DNA of 14,898 nt from JAYRGC01 sp041908065 (GTDB taxonomy: Bacteria > Pseudomonadota > Alphaproteobacteria > UBA9219): positions 1-14,898 of the forward strand of contig JAYRGC010000024.1 of assembly GCA_041908065.1 (NCBI GenBank). The letters are read 5' to 3'. This document shows, piece after piece, positions 6,157 to 13,523 of this stretch (position 1 is the first letter of the stretch; every line of letters starts with the position of its first letter). The notes below the pieces were generated by a model, which saw only the letters and a program-made list of their open reading frames with translations, was not told where the DNA came from and did no database searches. The position numbers and the translations under genes are program-made.

Positions 6157-7272
6157 ATGATGAAAAGCGATAAATCAGACGGCTATGCCGGATTTCCCCA
6201 AACCATGCTGGTGACAGGCAGCGCGGGATTCATCGGCTCCAACTTCGTTACCTCGTGTCCTGAAAACATCAATATAATCAGCCTAGACAAACTGACATAC
6301 GCCGGAAACCTGAGGAATCTTGACGCCCTTAAAGACAGCGGCAGACACACCTTCGTCAAAGGCGACATCGGCGACAGCGCGTTGGTGTCCCAGATATTAA
6401 AGGAACATCGCCCCTCGGCCATCGTCAATTTTGCCGCAGAATCCCACGTCGATCGCTCTATCAGCGGGCCGGAAGATTTCATAACCACCAACATCGTCGG
6501 CACGTTCCATCTGTTGGAGGCGGCGCGAGGATATTGGGCGGGCTTAGACGCGGAAGCCAAGCGTTCGTTCAGGTTCCTTCACGTTTCCACCGACGAGGTT
6601 TACGGATCGCTGGACGCGCAAGATCCCCCCTTCACCGAAACCACGCAATATCAACCCAACAGCCCCTACGCTGCGTCCAAAGCCGGTTCGGATCATCTGG
6701 CGCGGGCGTACCACCACACTTATGGACTGCCTACGCTCACCACCAATTGCTCCAACAACTACGGGCCATACCAGTTCCCCGAAAAACTGATCCCATTGAT
6801 GATAAACAACGCTTTGGGGGGAAAGAAACTTCCGGTCTATGGGGACGGAATGAACGTGCGCGACTGGCTTTACGTTGGGGATCACTGCGCGGCCATAAGG
6901 CGGGTTTTACAATCGGGACGGACGGGGGAAACGTATAATATCGGCGGCTGCAACGAGGTGAAGAATATCGAAGTGGTCAAAACTATTTGCGCCATCTTGG
7001 ATCGCTTGCGACCGCAGGCTTCGGGAAAATCTTACGCCGAGCAAATATCCTTCGTGCCGGATCGCCCGGGACACGACAGACGCTATGCCATCGACGCTTC
7101 CAAGGTGGAATCCGAGCTTGGATGGGGGCCATCAGAAACCTTCGCCTCCGGAATGGAAAAGACCGTCTTGTGGTATCTTTCCAACCAAGACTGGATGAAC
7201 GACGTCACCAGCGGATCGTACCTGCAATGGATGAGGCAAAACTATGAACAACGGGAACGGGTGACGGCATGA
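6157..7272 (+). CDS. rfbB: dTDP-glucose 4,6-dehydratase (RfbB/RmlB)
   Basis: Converts dTDP-glucose to dTDP-4-keto-6-deoxyglucose using bound NAD; the second step of the dTDP-rhamnose pathway, in the cytoplasm. The 371-residue product is an extended SDR enzyme: the Rossmann NAD motif GSAGFIG is at 21-27, the family stretch LDKLTYAGNLRNL at 43-55, the active-site STDEVYG at 144-150, and the catalytic YxxxK at 171-175 (YAASK). The conserved TTNCSNNYGPYQFPEKLIPL and MNVRDWLYVGDHC follow. A short N-terminal extension precedes the Rossmann fold. ATG 6157 and ATG 6160 are adjacent; AAAGG just upstream fits 6160 slightly better. It overlaps rfbA by ATGA, so the two are translationally coupled. Confidence 0.97.
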   Translation: MMKSDKSDGYAGFPQTMLVTGSAGFIGSNFVTSCPENINIISLDKLTYAGNLRNLDALKDSGRHTFVKGDIGDSALVSQILKEHRPSAIVNFAAESHVDRSISGPEDFITTNIVGTFHLLEAARGYWAGLDAEAKRSFRFLHVSTDEVYGSLDAQDPPFTETTQYQPNSPYAASKAGSDHLARAYHHTYGLPTLTTNCSNNYGPYQFPEKLIPLMINNALGGKKLPVYGDGMNVRDWLYVGDHCAAIRRVLQSGRTGETYNIGGCNEVKNIEVVKTICAILDRLRPQASGKSYAEQISFVPDRPGHDRRYAIDASKVESELGWGPSETFASGMEKTVLWYLSNQDWMNDVTSGSYLQWMRQNYEQRERVTA

Positions 7273-8153
7273 GCGCGCGCGGACGCAAAGGGATAATACT
7301 TGCCGGAGGCTCCGGCACGCGGCTGCATCCCGCCACCCTCGCAGTGTCCAAGCAGCTGTTGCCCATCTACGACAAGCCGATGATATATTATCCGCTTAGC
7401 ACCCTGATGTTGGCGGGAATCCGCGAGATTCTGATTATTTCCACCCCACACGACCTCCCGCGCTTCGAACAGCTTTTGGGCGACGGCTCGGCTTGGGGAA
7501 TTTCCCTGAAATACGCCGAGCAGCCGTCCCCCGACGGACTGGCGCAAGCGTTCATAATCGGGCGCAAGTTTATCGGCGATTCCAACTCGGTTCTGGTGCT
7601 GGGCGACAATATCTTTTACGGCCACAATCTGCCCGATTTGCTTAAGAACGCGGACAGTCGCGAAGAAGGCGCGACGGTGTTCGCCTATCACGTGAACGAT
7701 CCGGAAAGATACGGCGTGGTGGAATTCGACGACGCTTTCAAGGCGATTTCGATAGAGGAAAAGCCCAAGGTTCCCAAATCCAACTACGCCGTCACCGGAT
7801 TGTATTTCTACGACAACTCGGTGGCGGAAATAGCGGCCGGATTAAAACCATCGGCGCGGGGCGAGCTGGAAATATCGGACTTGAACAACATCTATCTCAA
7901 GCGCGGCAAGCTGAACGTCGAGGTAATGCGGCGCGGATACGCATGGTTGGACACCGGAACCCACGAATCCTTCCTCGATGCCGGACAATTCATCCGAACG
8001 ATCGAGGATCGCCAAGGCTTGAAGGTGGCCTGCCCCGAGGAGATAGCCTATAGCTTGGGATACATCGACGATGGACAGCTGGAGCGTTTGGCCGCGCCGC
8101 TTTTGAAAAACGGATATGGCCGTTATTTATCCGGCCTTCTGCGGAGGAAATAG
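7269..8153 (+). CDS. rfbA: Glucose-1-phosphate thymidylyltransferase (RfbA/RmlA)
   Basis: Makes dTDP-glucose and pyrophosphate from dTTP and glucose-1-phosphate, the first and feedback-regulated step of dTDP-sugar synthesis. The 294-residue product has the nucleotidyltransferase signature GGSGTRLHP (13-21), KQLLPIYDKPMIYYP (28-42), the nucleotide-contacting QPSPDGLAQA (85-94), the metal-binding Asp113 in VLGDNIFYG, and EEKPKVPKSNYAVTGLYFYD. These are the short RmlA type rather than the long GlmU-like type. Its ATG overlaps the rfbB stop. The order B-A-C without a following rfbD is unusual. Confidence 0.97.
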   Translation: MSARGRKGIILAGGSGTRLHPATLAVSKQLLPIYDKPMIYYPLSTLMLAGIREILIISTPHDLPRFEQLLGDGSAWGISLKYAEQPSPDGLAQAFIIGRKFIGDSNSVLVLGDNIFYGHNLPDLLKNADSREEGATVFAYHVNDPERYGVVEFDDAFKAISIEEKPKVPKSNYAVTGLYFYDNSVAEIAAGLKPSARGELEISDLNNIYLKRGKLNVEVMRRGYAWLDTGTHESFLDAGQFIRTIEDRQGLKVACPEEIAYSLGYIDDGQLERLAAPLLKNGYGRYLSGLLRRK

Positions 8154-8203
8154 GCGAGCTGTTTTGCCGTTCCGCTTGCGACGAGAGGAGTTTCTCCGGA
8201 TAC

Positions 8204-8794
8204 ATGAAGGTAATCCCCACCACTCTTAGCGGATCATTCGTCATCGAACCTGACGTGTTCGAAGACGCTAGGGGCTTTTTTATGGAAAGTTTCAACGCCA
8301 AGACTTACGGCGACGCGTTGGGGCAAAAACTGGACTTCGTTCAAGACAACCATTCGCGCTCGACGCGCGGGGTTTTGCGCGGACTGCACTATCAGGCAGA
8401 AAACGCCCAAGGCAAGCTGGTGCGAGTGGTCAAGGGAACCGTGTTCGACGTGGAGGTGGATTTGCGGCGCGGATCGCCCTCTTTCGGAAAATGGTCGGGC
8501 GTCGAACTGAGCGAAGAAAACCGACGCGAATTATGGATCCCTGAAGGATTCGCCCATGGGTTTCTGGTGTTGTCGGACGTGGCCGATTTTCTTTACAAGA
8601 CGACCGATTATTACGCTCCCCAACACGAACGCTGCATAAAATGGGACGACTCCGATCTGGGCGTAAATTGGCCGCTAGGCCAAATCTCTCCCATCGTCTC
8701 CCCCAAGGACGCCGGAGGATCCGGTTTTAAAGAGGCCTGCCGCGAACTGGTCGAAAAATCCCAATATCGCTATGAAGCGAATAATAACCTGTAA
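8204..8794 (+). CDS. rfbC: dTDP-4-dehydrorhamnose 3,5-epimerase (RfbC/RmlC)
   Basis: A cupin enzyme that epimerises C3 and C5 of dTDP-4-keto-6-deoxyglucose to give dTDP-4-keto-L-rhamnose. The 196-residue product, of typical length, starts with the family opening MKVIPTTLSGSFVIEPDVF and contains FEDARGFFMESFN, DNHSRSTRGVLRGLHYQ with the catalytic His62, WIPEGFAHGFLVLS, and YKTTDYYAPQHERCIKWDD. The start is fixed by that family opening. The strong AGGAG lies 13 bases upstream, rather far, and can pair in a small GGAG-TTT-CTCC hairpin (8187-8197), so initiation may be modest. It follows rfbA after 50 bp in the same direction, probably in the same operon. Confidence 0.97.
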   Translation: MKVIPTTLSGSFVIEPDVFEDARGFFMESFNAKTYGDALGQKLDFVQDNHSRSTRGVLRGLHYQAENAQGKLVRVVKGTVFDVEVDLRRGSPSFGKWSGVELSEENRRELWIPEGFAHGFLVLSDVADFLYKTTDYYAPQHERCIKWDDSDLGVNWPLGQISPIVSPKDAGGSGFKEACRELVEKSQYRYEANNNL

Positions 8795-8899
8795 AAATCA
8801 ATCCATTACAAGGATGTAGAATGATTAACCATCTATTGCCGAAAAAGTGTGATAATGGAGGGGGAGCGACGTGATTCTCGGGCGACGAGGCGGGCATAG

Positions 8900-9469
8900 A
8901 TGGTTTCCAGAATTCGCCAATACAGCCAATCCACCGACGACGTGCATCGGGACACGGCGGATTACGCGCGCGCGATCGGCGTATTGAAACAGGATGCCAA
9001 CCGCCTTACCGTGATCAGCGCGTTGACCGCCAAGGACAAGGTCGATTTCTTCAAGTTCAAGGTAGAATCCTCGGTCACGGACGTCGGGCTAAGCCTAAGA
9101 ACCTATGGCGGCGACGTGCGCGTGCAGATACTGGACAATAAGGGGCGCACCGTCATCGCCGACAACGACAGCCAAGCATCTACAGCGCAGAATCTGGCCT
9201 ACGAGAAATTCTCGACCGGCCATATGGAGTTGGACGCCGGAGTCTATTACGTCAAAGTCACCCGCGGCAACGGCGTGGTGGACAGCGTGAAGCCGAACTA
9301 CGCGCTGCAACTTACTGCGGGCAAATACACCAACGACTACGACACCACCGAAAGGCCGGCTTCTACCATACCCGAAGGCGTCGTGACATCATCCCCCGTG
9401 GCCACCATGCTTACCCAGAACCTGCTCAGCGGCGATGGCAGCAGCAGCGTCTTCGACATGATGGTCTGA
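8900..9469 (+). CDS. Hypothetical protein with PPC-like beta-sandwich domain, 189 aa
   Basis: The central part, about residues 45-140, resembles bacterial pre-peptidase C-terminal (PPC) type beta-sandwich domains: KVDFFKFKVESSV, then DVRVQILDNKGRTVIADND, then MELDAGVYYVKVTRGNG and NYALQLTAG. PPC domains usually sit on secreted proteins, but there is no N-terminal signal peptide here (the start is MVSRIRQYSQST). The C terminus is Ser-rich and ends in hydrophobic VFDMMV, which would suit a C-terminal secretion signal such as type I; that is inference. GAGG lies nine bases before the ATG. It stands alone between the rfb genes and a decayed repeat, 105 bp after rfbC, and could be an envelope component exported with the polysaccharide. 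The resemblance is by motif reading only. Confidence 0.8.
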   Translation: MVSRIRQYSQSTDDVHRDTADYARAIGVLKQDANRLTVISALTAKDKVDFFKFKVESSVTDVGLSLRTYGGDVRVQILDNKGRTVIADNDSQASTAQNLAYEKFSTGHMELDAGVYYVKVTRGNGVVDSVKPNYALQLTAGKYTNDYDTTERPASTIPEGVVTSSPVATMLTQNLLSGDGSSSVFDMMV

Positions 9470-9487
9470 GGGCGCGTTCATAATCTC

Positions 9488-9798
9488 GGCTCTTACGCAA
9501 AATTGCTGGACATTGGCTTCTGAAAAGAGTCGTCATCTACCCTGTTTAAATCCCCGCAGTTACCTCCTGGGGTTTGGGGGGGGGGGCAGCGTCGCGGAGG
9601 GTGGCGTTCAGGATTGCTTCGCCGCCCGACAGCGTTTAACGCTGTCCAAACCAAAGGCGTGGCGGTTCGCAATGACGGCCTTTGGCCGTATACTTAGCAA
9701 TGACGGCCTTTGGCCGTAACCTCGCATGACGGCCTTGGCCGTGTGCCTCGCACGGCACTTTTTTGGGGGGCAATACTCATTCGTTTTGCGTATGAACA
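9488..9798. mobile_element. Copy B: decayed and rearranged MITE-like repeat
   Basis: This fills most of the 356-bp gap between the PPC-like gene and the HELKH gene. The left end GGCTCTTACGCAAAA (9488-9502) matches the intact element's terminus, and the right end CGTTTTGCGTATGAACA (9782-9798) matches 14 of 17 positions. From 9611 it shares the core GGATTGCTTCGCCGCCCGAC and the AACGCTGTCC region with copies C and D, but the left half is different and holds a G10 run (about 9577-9586). Three tandem units of about 27 bp, each beginning GCAATGACGGCC or close to it and containing an ACGGCC-TTT-GGCCGT hairpin, lie at about 9669-9750. No target duplication is preserved. Short ORFs across it are repeat sequence. 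Confidence 0.7.
9669..9750. repeat. Three tandem hairpin units within copy B
   Basis: Units of 26-29 bp, at about 9669-9697, 9698-9724 and 9725-9750, each contain ACGGCCTTTGGCCGT or a one-base-shorter version (third unit) and so fold to a 6-bp stem. Copies C and D have a single unit at this place, so this is local amplification of the right arm of the element. Confidence 0.7.
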
Positions 9799-9825
9799 GG
9801 TTCTAAGAGTCTAGGGGACGAACAT

Positions 9826-10572
9826 ATGCCGTTTATCGCAAGAATCTGGTTTGGGGTTTTCGCCGCGCTCGTCGCCTTTCAGGCCGCTCCGCCCGCGTTC
9901 GCGGCGGCGCGAGGGCGGATGGGGGAGGCTTCTTGCGCCCCCTACCCCAACGTTCCGGTGGAGGTTAACCCCGTGTTCGACAAGCCTGCCCTCAACTTCG
10001 CCTCCGGCTTGGCCGAGATGCAGGGGATTTCCAAAGGCGGGGCCAAGGTCATCCCGCACGGGGACGAGGTAGCCTTGGGCGTTACCAGCTATTCCCTGAT
10101 TACCGAGTTTGCCATTCCCGTAATAACCCAGCAAATGGAAGACGGGAGTTTTTGCGCCAGCGTCGACAAGGTGAACGCGAACATCGGCTATCGCGAGGTG
10201 ACGGTGCATGTTGCCAAGGAATTCCCTCAGGGCAGTTGCGCCTTTCGCCATATCTACGAGCACGAGTTAAAGCACATAGCCGTCAATAGGCAGGTATTGG
10301 AGGAATACTCGGTCAAGATGCGCGAGAAAATATCGGCCTATATGAAACTGTACGGGGTGCGTCGCGTCGCCGATCCAAAATACGCGGAAAAACTGTTGAA
10401 AGACGACGTGGCGAAGATCCTGAACGAAATGTCCTCCAGCATGAGCGAGGAAAACCGCCGCCGCCAACGCCTGATAGACACGCCGGAAGAATACGCCAAG
10501 AACAGCACGGCTTGCGGCGGAGCGATCTCGCGGGAAATGGAGCGTTACGTCCGCGCCAAACAACGGCGTTAA
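9826..10572 (+). CDS. Predicted secreted HELKH metalloprotease-like protein, 248 aa
   Basis: Residues 1-27 form a Sec signal peptide (basic N-terminus, hydrophobic FGVFAALVAFQA, cleavage site near AFAAA). A zinc-metalloprotease HExxH motif is at 146-150 (HELKH) in the context SCAFRHIYEHELKHIAVNRQ, so the mature protein is probably periplasmic. Three other Cys are visible in the mature part (near residues 37, 109 and 231), so disulfides are possible. The second half is helical and highly charged. The layout recalls uncharacterised DUF922-type putative zinc proteases, but that is a resemblance, not a match I can verify, and a third zinc ligand is not obvious. The start has AGGGGA eight bases upstream. 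The gene is monocistronic between repeat copy B and a tRNA. Confidence 0.8.
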   Translation: MPFIARIWFGVFAALVAFQAAPPAFAAARGRMGEASCAPYPNVPVEVNPVFDKPALNFASGLAEMQGISKGGAKVIPHGDEVALGVTSYSLITEFAIPVITQQMEDGSFCASVDKVNANIGYREVTVHVAKEFPQGSCAFRHIYEHELKHIAVNRQVLEEYSVKMREKISAYMKLYGVRRVADPKYAEKLLKDDVAKILNEMSSSMSEENRRRQRLIDTPEEYAKNSTACGGAISREMERYVRAKQRR

Positions 10573-10584
10573 CGCAAGGCTGGA

Positions 10585-10613
10585 GCGGGGAAAAATCGCT
10601 GTAAACTCCCCGC
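10585..10613 (+). terminator. Weak hairpin after the HELKH gene
   Basis: GCGGGGA (10585-10591) pairs with TCCCCGC (10607-10613) across a 15-nt loop, starting 13 bp after the stop codon. The following bases are GCCGTTTGTT, a poor T tract, so termination would be partial. Confidence 0.35.
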
Positions 10614-10628
10614 GCCGTTTGTTATACA
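10600..10628 (+). promoter_or_regulatory. Candidate tRNA-Ser promoter
   Basis: TATACA at 10623-10628 could be a -10 about 24 bp before the tRNA; the -35 position holds only a poor TGTAAA (10600-10605). It overlaps the hairpin at 10585-10613. Support is weak. Confidence 0.25.
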
Positions 10629-10651
10629 CTCGCCGGACGACTTGCGCCGAA

Positions 10652-10741
10652 GGATGGGTGGTAGAGCGGTTGAATACACCGGTCTTGAAAACCGGAGTGC
10701 CGGTAACGGCATCGTGGGTTCGAATCCCACCCCATCCGCCA
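10652..10741 (+). tRNA. tRNA-Ser (anticodon UGA)
   Basis: A 90-nt tRNA with acceptor stem GGATGGG/CCCATCC (10652-10658 and 10731-10737), anticodon stem CCGGT/ACCGG, loop CTTGAAA with anticodon TGA at 10686-10688, the long variable arm typical of class II serine tRNA (GTGCCGGTAACGGCAT), T arm GTGGG-TTCGAAT-CCCAC, discriminator G and encoded CCA. It reads UCN serine codons, mainly UCA. Reading this locus antisense gives a Gly-Phe-Glu-Pro-Thr ORF that is often annotated wrongly as protein. Confidence 0.97.
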
Positions 10742-10824
10742 TTTTATGCATTAACATGTTGATGTTGTTGGGCTTTATCTTCAACCAAGTTTTTGCCATA
10801 CAAACTGCCACACAAGTTTTGTTC

Positions 10825-11060
10825 GCTTCTTATGCAAAACGGGTGGGTATTACAGACTTCTTGCATAACTGCCGTCATTGCGAGCCGCCCCTTGGCGGCG
10901 AAGCAATCCAGAGCCACAAGCGCAACGGCACTGGATTGCTTCGCCGCCCGACAGCGTTAACGCTGTCCAAACCAAAGGGTGGCGGCTCGCAATGACGGCC
11001 TTTGGCCGTGACTTCGCAGTGGCGTGCTGCCCTTGGCTGTTGTGTCTCATTTCATATGGC
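10825..11060. mobile_element. Copy C: decayed MITE-like repeat
   Basis: This occupies most of the 352-bp gap between the tRNA and the membrane glycosyltransferase gene. The left terminus (10825-10850) is a diverged copy of the intact element's end, with GCAAAACGGGTGGGTA preserved. Internal structure matches copy D: a 15-bp inverted repeat GCCGTCATTGCGAGC (10871-10885, complement 10985-10999), a GCCGCC/GGCGGC hairpin (10884-10899), the GCGAAGCAATCCAG stem (10898-10911 with 10931-10944), and the perfect 18-bp palindrome GACAGCGTTAACGCTGTC (10950-10967). The right terminus is not recognisable, so the end given is approximate, and no target duplication is seen. Short ORFs here are not genes. Confidence 0.75.
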
Positions 11061-11093
11061 CTATGGCATGAGAACGGGATTTGGCACTAAAGA

Positions 11094-13523
11094 ATGCCAA
11101 TCCTGTCGCTATCTGCTTTAATGCGCCGCATGATCGATCCGATTCTCACTCCTTTCGCGCTGATACACCTCGCGGTTTTGCTGTGCCTCGTTTTCTGGGG
11201 CTGCCGCAGGATCGGCTTGCCTTTGCGGGATTGGCCTTTCGCCGCCGCCGCGCTTTTGTGGGGGACGCTGGTTCTGGCCGCGCATGTCTCCGGCGTTTTC
11301 AAGTCACTCGGAGATTTGGCCGTATACGTTCCGGCGACCTTTCTCTCGGCCTTCGTCATGGTGGGGATGGCGTGGGCGTCTTTTCGTTCCGGCGTCGGGG
11401 CGGGCGGCGCGTTGGTTTCGCCTCGACCATTGCTGTTCTCGGCTCCGGCTAGTCCGAAGCTCCGCAAATTTTTATGGTATTTTTTGGCCTGTTCTCTTGG
11501 GTTTGCGGCTTTATCCAGCGCGGCTCTGGTCATGGGCGTTTATCCCGACAACGCGGATTCGATGATCTATCGCCTGCCGCGCGCCTTTTGGTATTCCAGC
11601 GGCGGGAGTTTCCTCCATCCCTTCGACGCGGCGGACAAACGCTTGACGTTCTATCCTCTGGACGGGGTGGCGTTGTACATACCGATGGTGCTTTACGGAT
11701 TGCCCGGAACCGCGCACGGACTGCCTTCGTTGGCGGCGTGGGGGATGGTGGCTTATTCCTCCTATCGCTTCGCGCGGGAATTGGGGTCGGAGAGGCTGTT
11801 GGCATTGTTCGCGGCGTGGCTGGTGGCGATGACGCCCGGCGTGCTGGCGCAGGCCACGTCCACTAACGACGAGATATTGGCGGCGGCGGCAATGCTGGGC
11901 GGCTTGTATTCGGCATGGCGATGGCTGACGGATGGGAGGCGAGGGTACTTCTTTCTCGCGGTTCTGGCGGTTTCCATCAGCATAGGAACCAAGCTGCACG
12001 TGGTGTTTCTATCGCCCGTCATCGCCGCTCTGTCGGTGATTATGCTTTGGCGAGCCTTTAAGGATCGCAGCCTTCCGGCTAAATGGTGGGAAGCCATAGG
12101 ATGGAAAACCGCCGTTTTAGCCGCCCTTGCGTTCCTTATGATGTTTCCGCCCTTCTTGCTTTACAATTACCTGTCGACGGGACGGTGGTATTTCCTAGGC
12201 GATTTCGCGGGAGACGTTTTCAACCTGACCGCCAGCGTCAAGGGCGGGTTGCAAAACCTGCTGATCTATCTTTCGCAGATGATGATTTCTCCGTTCGCGG
12301 ATCTGAACTCGTGGCCGGTGGCCAACGATCGCCAGAAATTCAACAACGTCTTAAACTCGATTTTCTATCCGCTGATAAGCGGCGTCATCAATCACGCCCC
12401 CTCTTTCTACCACATGAACTACCGCTTCGTCGGAGTGGTGCTGCCGGTTTCCGTGCGCTTTTTGGAATTCAGCCTGTGGGCTGGTTTCGTGTGGCTGTTG
12501 TGGCCGTTGCAGGCGGCGGGGGCGTTCAGGCAGAGGTTCGTTTTGCGCCCGCTGTTCCTGCTTTTGGCTTTGACGCCGCCTATATGGATTCTTACATGGT
12601 CGTTCAGCACGCTGTACATGGAAGGCACGGCGACTTACTTCACCTATTATCTGATATGCGCGGCTCCGGCGGCGGCGATGGCTTTCGCGCCCATAGGTCG
12701 CAATTCGTTGAACGAGCTGCGGTGGGCTACGATAGGGCTGGTTACGCTTACCAGTCTGACGATATGCGTCAATCTTTTGATGTTCAGCGGATTCCGCGCT
12801 TTGCCGGATTTATTTTACGCCCGCAAGTTGCCGTTCGACTGGCTGGTGGCCGAAGACGCCGTCGTATCGGAAATCCGCCGCGCCGATCGCGTGCGGGTGA
12901 TAATGTCGCACGAGAAGACGCCGTTTTTCGCCTATATGCACTGGAATCCCCGCGCCAAGTTTTACAGCCCCTATCCGATGCCGGCTTTGCCGGATTATCA
13001 GGACGTTTTGCAGATAATGCCGGTTTCCAGCTATTACATGTACGGCTTCATGCCCATCAGGATACCGGATAAAAAGACCACGGGAATGACATTCCTCGGC
13101 GTGGTGCGGGCGATAGGAACCGAGGCGATCTTCGCCACCGGAAACGGAACCGAGAAGCGTTTTCCCAAGGATCGCTCCGAGTACATAATCCTTCAGGCCA
13201 GCATATCGCCGTTGGCGGACGGTCAAGGTCAATACGCCGTTTCCATGGCGGAGGGCGTGGCGGGATTAAACAAGGACGACGGGCTGGAATTCGCGTTCAA
13301 GGTAGTGCGGCATCCCAATTATTCTCCAGCTCCCGAGGTGGTGTTCTCCCGCGATTGGGATTCCAAGACCGGATTCGGCGTGGTGTTGGGAAGGGATAAA
13401 ATCCCCGGAAATTATTATATGGAAATCGCCGTGCGTTCCGCTTTGTCGCACGTCGAAGTGGCCAAGGCGACTTACAGCATCAACGGCCAAGGCGCGTGGC
13501 TGCCGGATTTGGGGGAGTATTGA
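11094..13523 (+). CDS. Polytopic membrane protein, GT-C type glycosyltransferase candidate
   Basis: 809 residues with roughly a dozen hydrophobic segments between about 15 and 575, then a soluble C-terminal part of about 230 residues with beta-strand character. After the first hydrophobic block comes YPDNADSMIYRLPRAFWY (150-167). An acidic pair (Asp152, Asp155) in the first large extracytoplasmic loop, followed by Tyr-x-Leu-Pro-Arg, is the pattern of GT-C enzymes of the ArnT/RgtA-D/PMT kind, which transfer sugars from polyprenyl-phosphate carriers on the periplasmic side. Substrate and acceptor are unknown; the rfb genes nearby make envelope polysaccharide or glycolipid modification plausible. 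ATG 11094 has only a weak TAAAGA upstream, and ATGs at 11121 and 11130 are alternatives. The stop codon abuts the target duplication of the intact MITE. Confidence 0.85.
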   Translation: MPILSLSALMRRMIDPILTPFALIHLAVLLCLVFWGCRRIGLPLRDWPFAAAALLWGTLVLAAHVSGVFKSLGDLAVYVPATFLSAFVMVGMAWASFRSGVGAGGALVSPRPLLFSAPASPKLRKFLWYFLACSLGFAALSSAALVMGVYPDNADSMIYRLPRAFWYSSGGSFLHPFDAADKRLTFYPLDGVALYIPMVLYGLPGTAHGLPSLAAWGMVAYSSYRFARELGSERLLALFAAWLVAMTPGVLAQATSTNDEILAAAAMLGGLYSAWRWLTDGRRGYFFLAVLAVSISIGTKLHVVFLSPVIAALSVIMLWRAFKDRSLPAKWWEAIGWKTAVLAALAFLMMFPPFLLYNYLSTGRWYFLGDFAGDVFNLTASVKGGLQNLLIYLSQMMISPFADLNSWPVANDRQKFNNVLNSIFYPLISGVINHAPSFYHMNYRFVGVVLPVSVRFLEFSLWAGFVWLLWPLQAAGAFRQRFVLRPLFLLLALTPPIWILTWSFSTLYMEGTATYFTYYLICAAPAAAMAFAPIGRNSLNELRWATIGLVTLTSLTICVNLLMFSGFRALPDLFYARKLPFDWLVAEDAVVSEIRRADRVRVIMSHEKTPFFAYMHWNPRAKFYSPYPMPALPDYQDVLQIMPVSSYYMYGFMPIRIPDKKTTGMTFLGVVRAIGTEAIFATGNGTEKRFPKDRSEYIILQASISPLADGQGQYAVSMAEGVAGLNKDDGLEFAFKVVRHPNYSPAPEVVFSRDWDSKTGFGVVLGRDKIPGNYYMEIAVRSALSHVEVAKATYSINGQGAWLPDLGEY

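Noticed and set aside
8185..8197. GAGAGGAG-TTT-CTCC as a translational attenuator of rfbC
   Set aside because: The stem is only four base pairs and the spacing argument is weak; it is noted in the rfbC entry only.
9513..9719. ORFs with FAARQR and WRFAMT-type phrases, also at 10878-11090 and 13579-13767
   Set aside because: They are translations of the MITE core in one frame or another; the same phrases recur because the DNA repeats, and there are no ribosome sites.
9669..9750. Three short repeats suggesting a CRISPR array
   Set aside because: The units are contiguous with no real spacers, are internally palindromic, lie inside a decayed mobile repeat, and no cas gene is present.
10569..10811. 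Minus-strand ORF containing GVGFEPTMPLPALRFSRP
   Set aside because: It is the antisense reading of tRNA-Ser at 10652-10741, a well-known false protein call.
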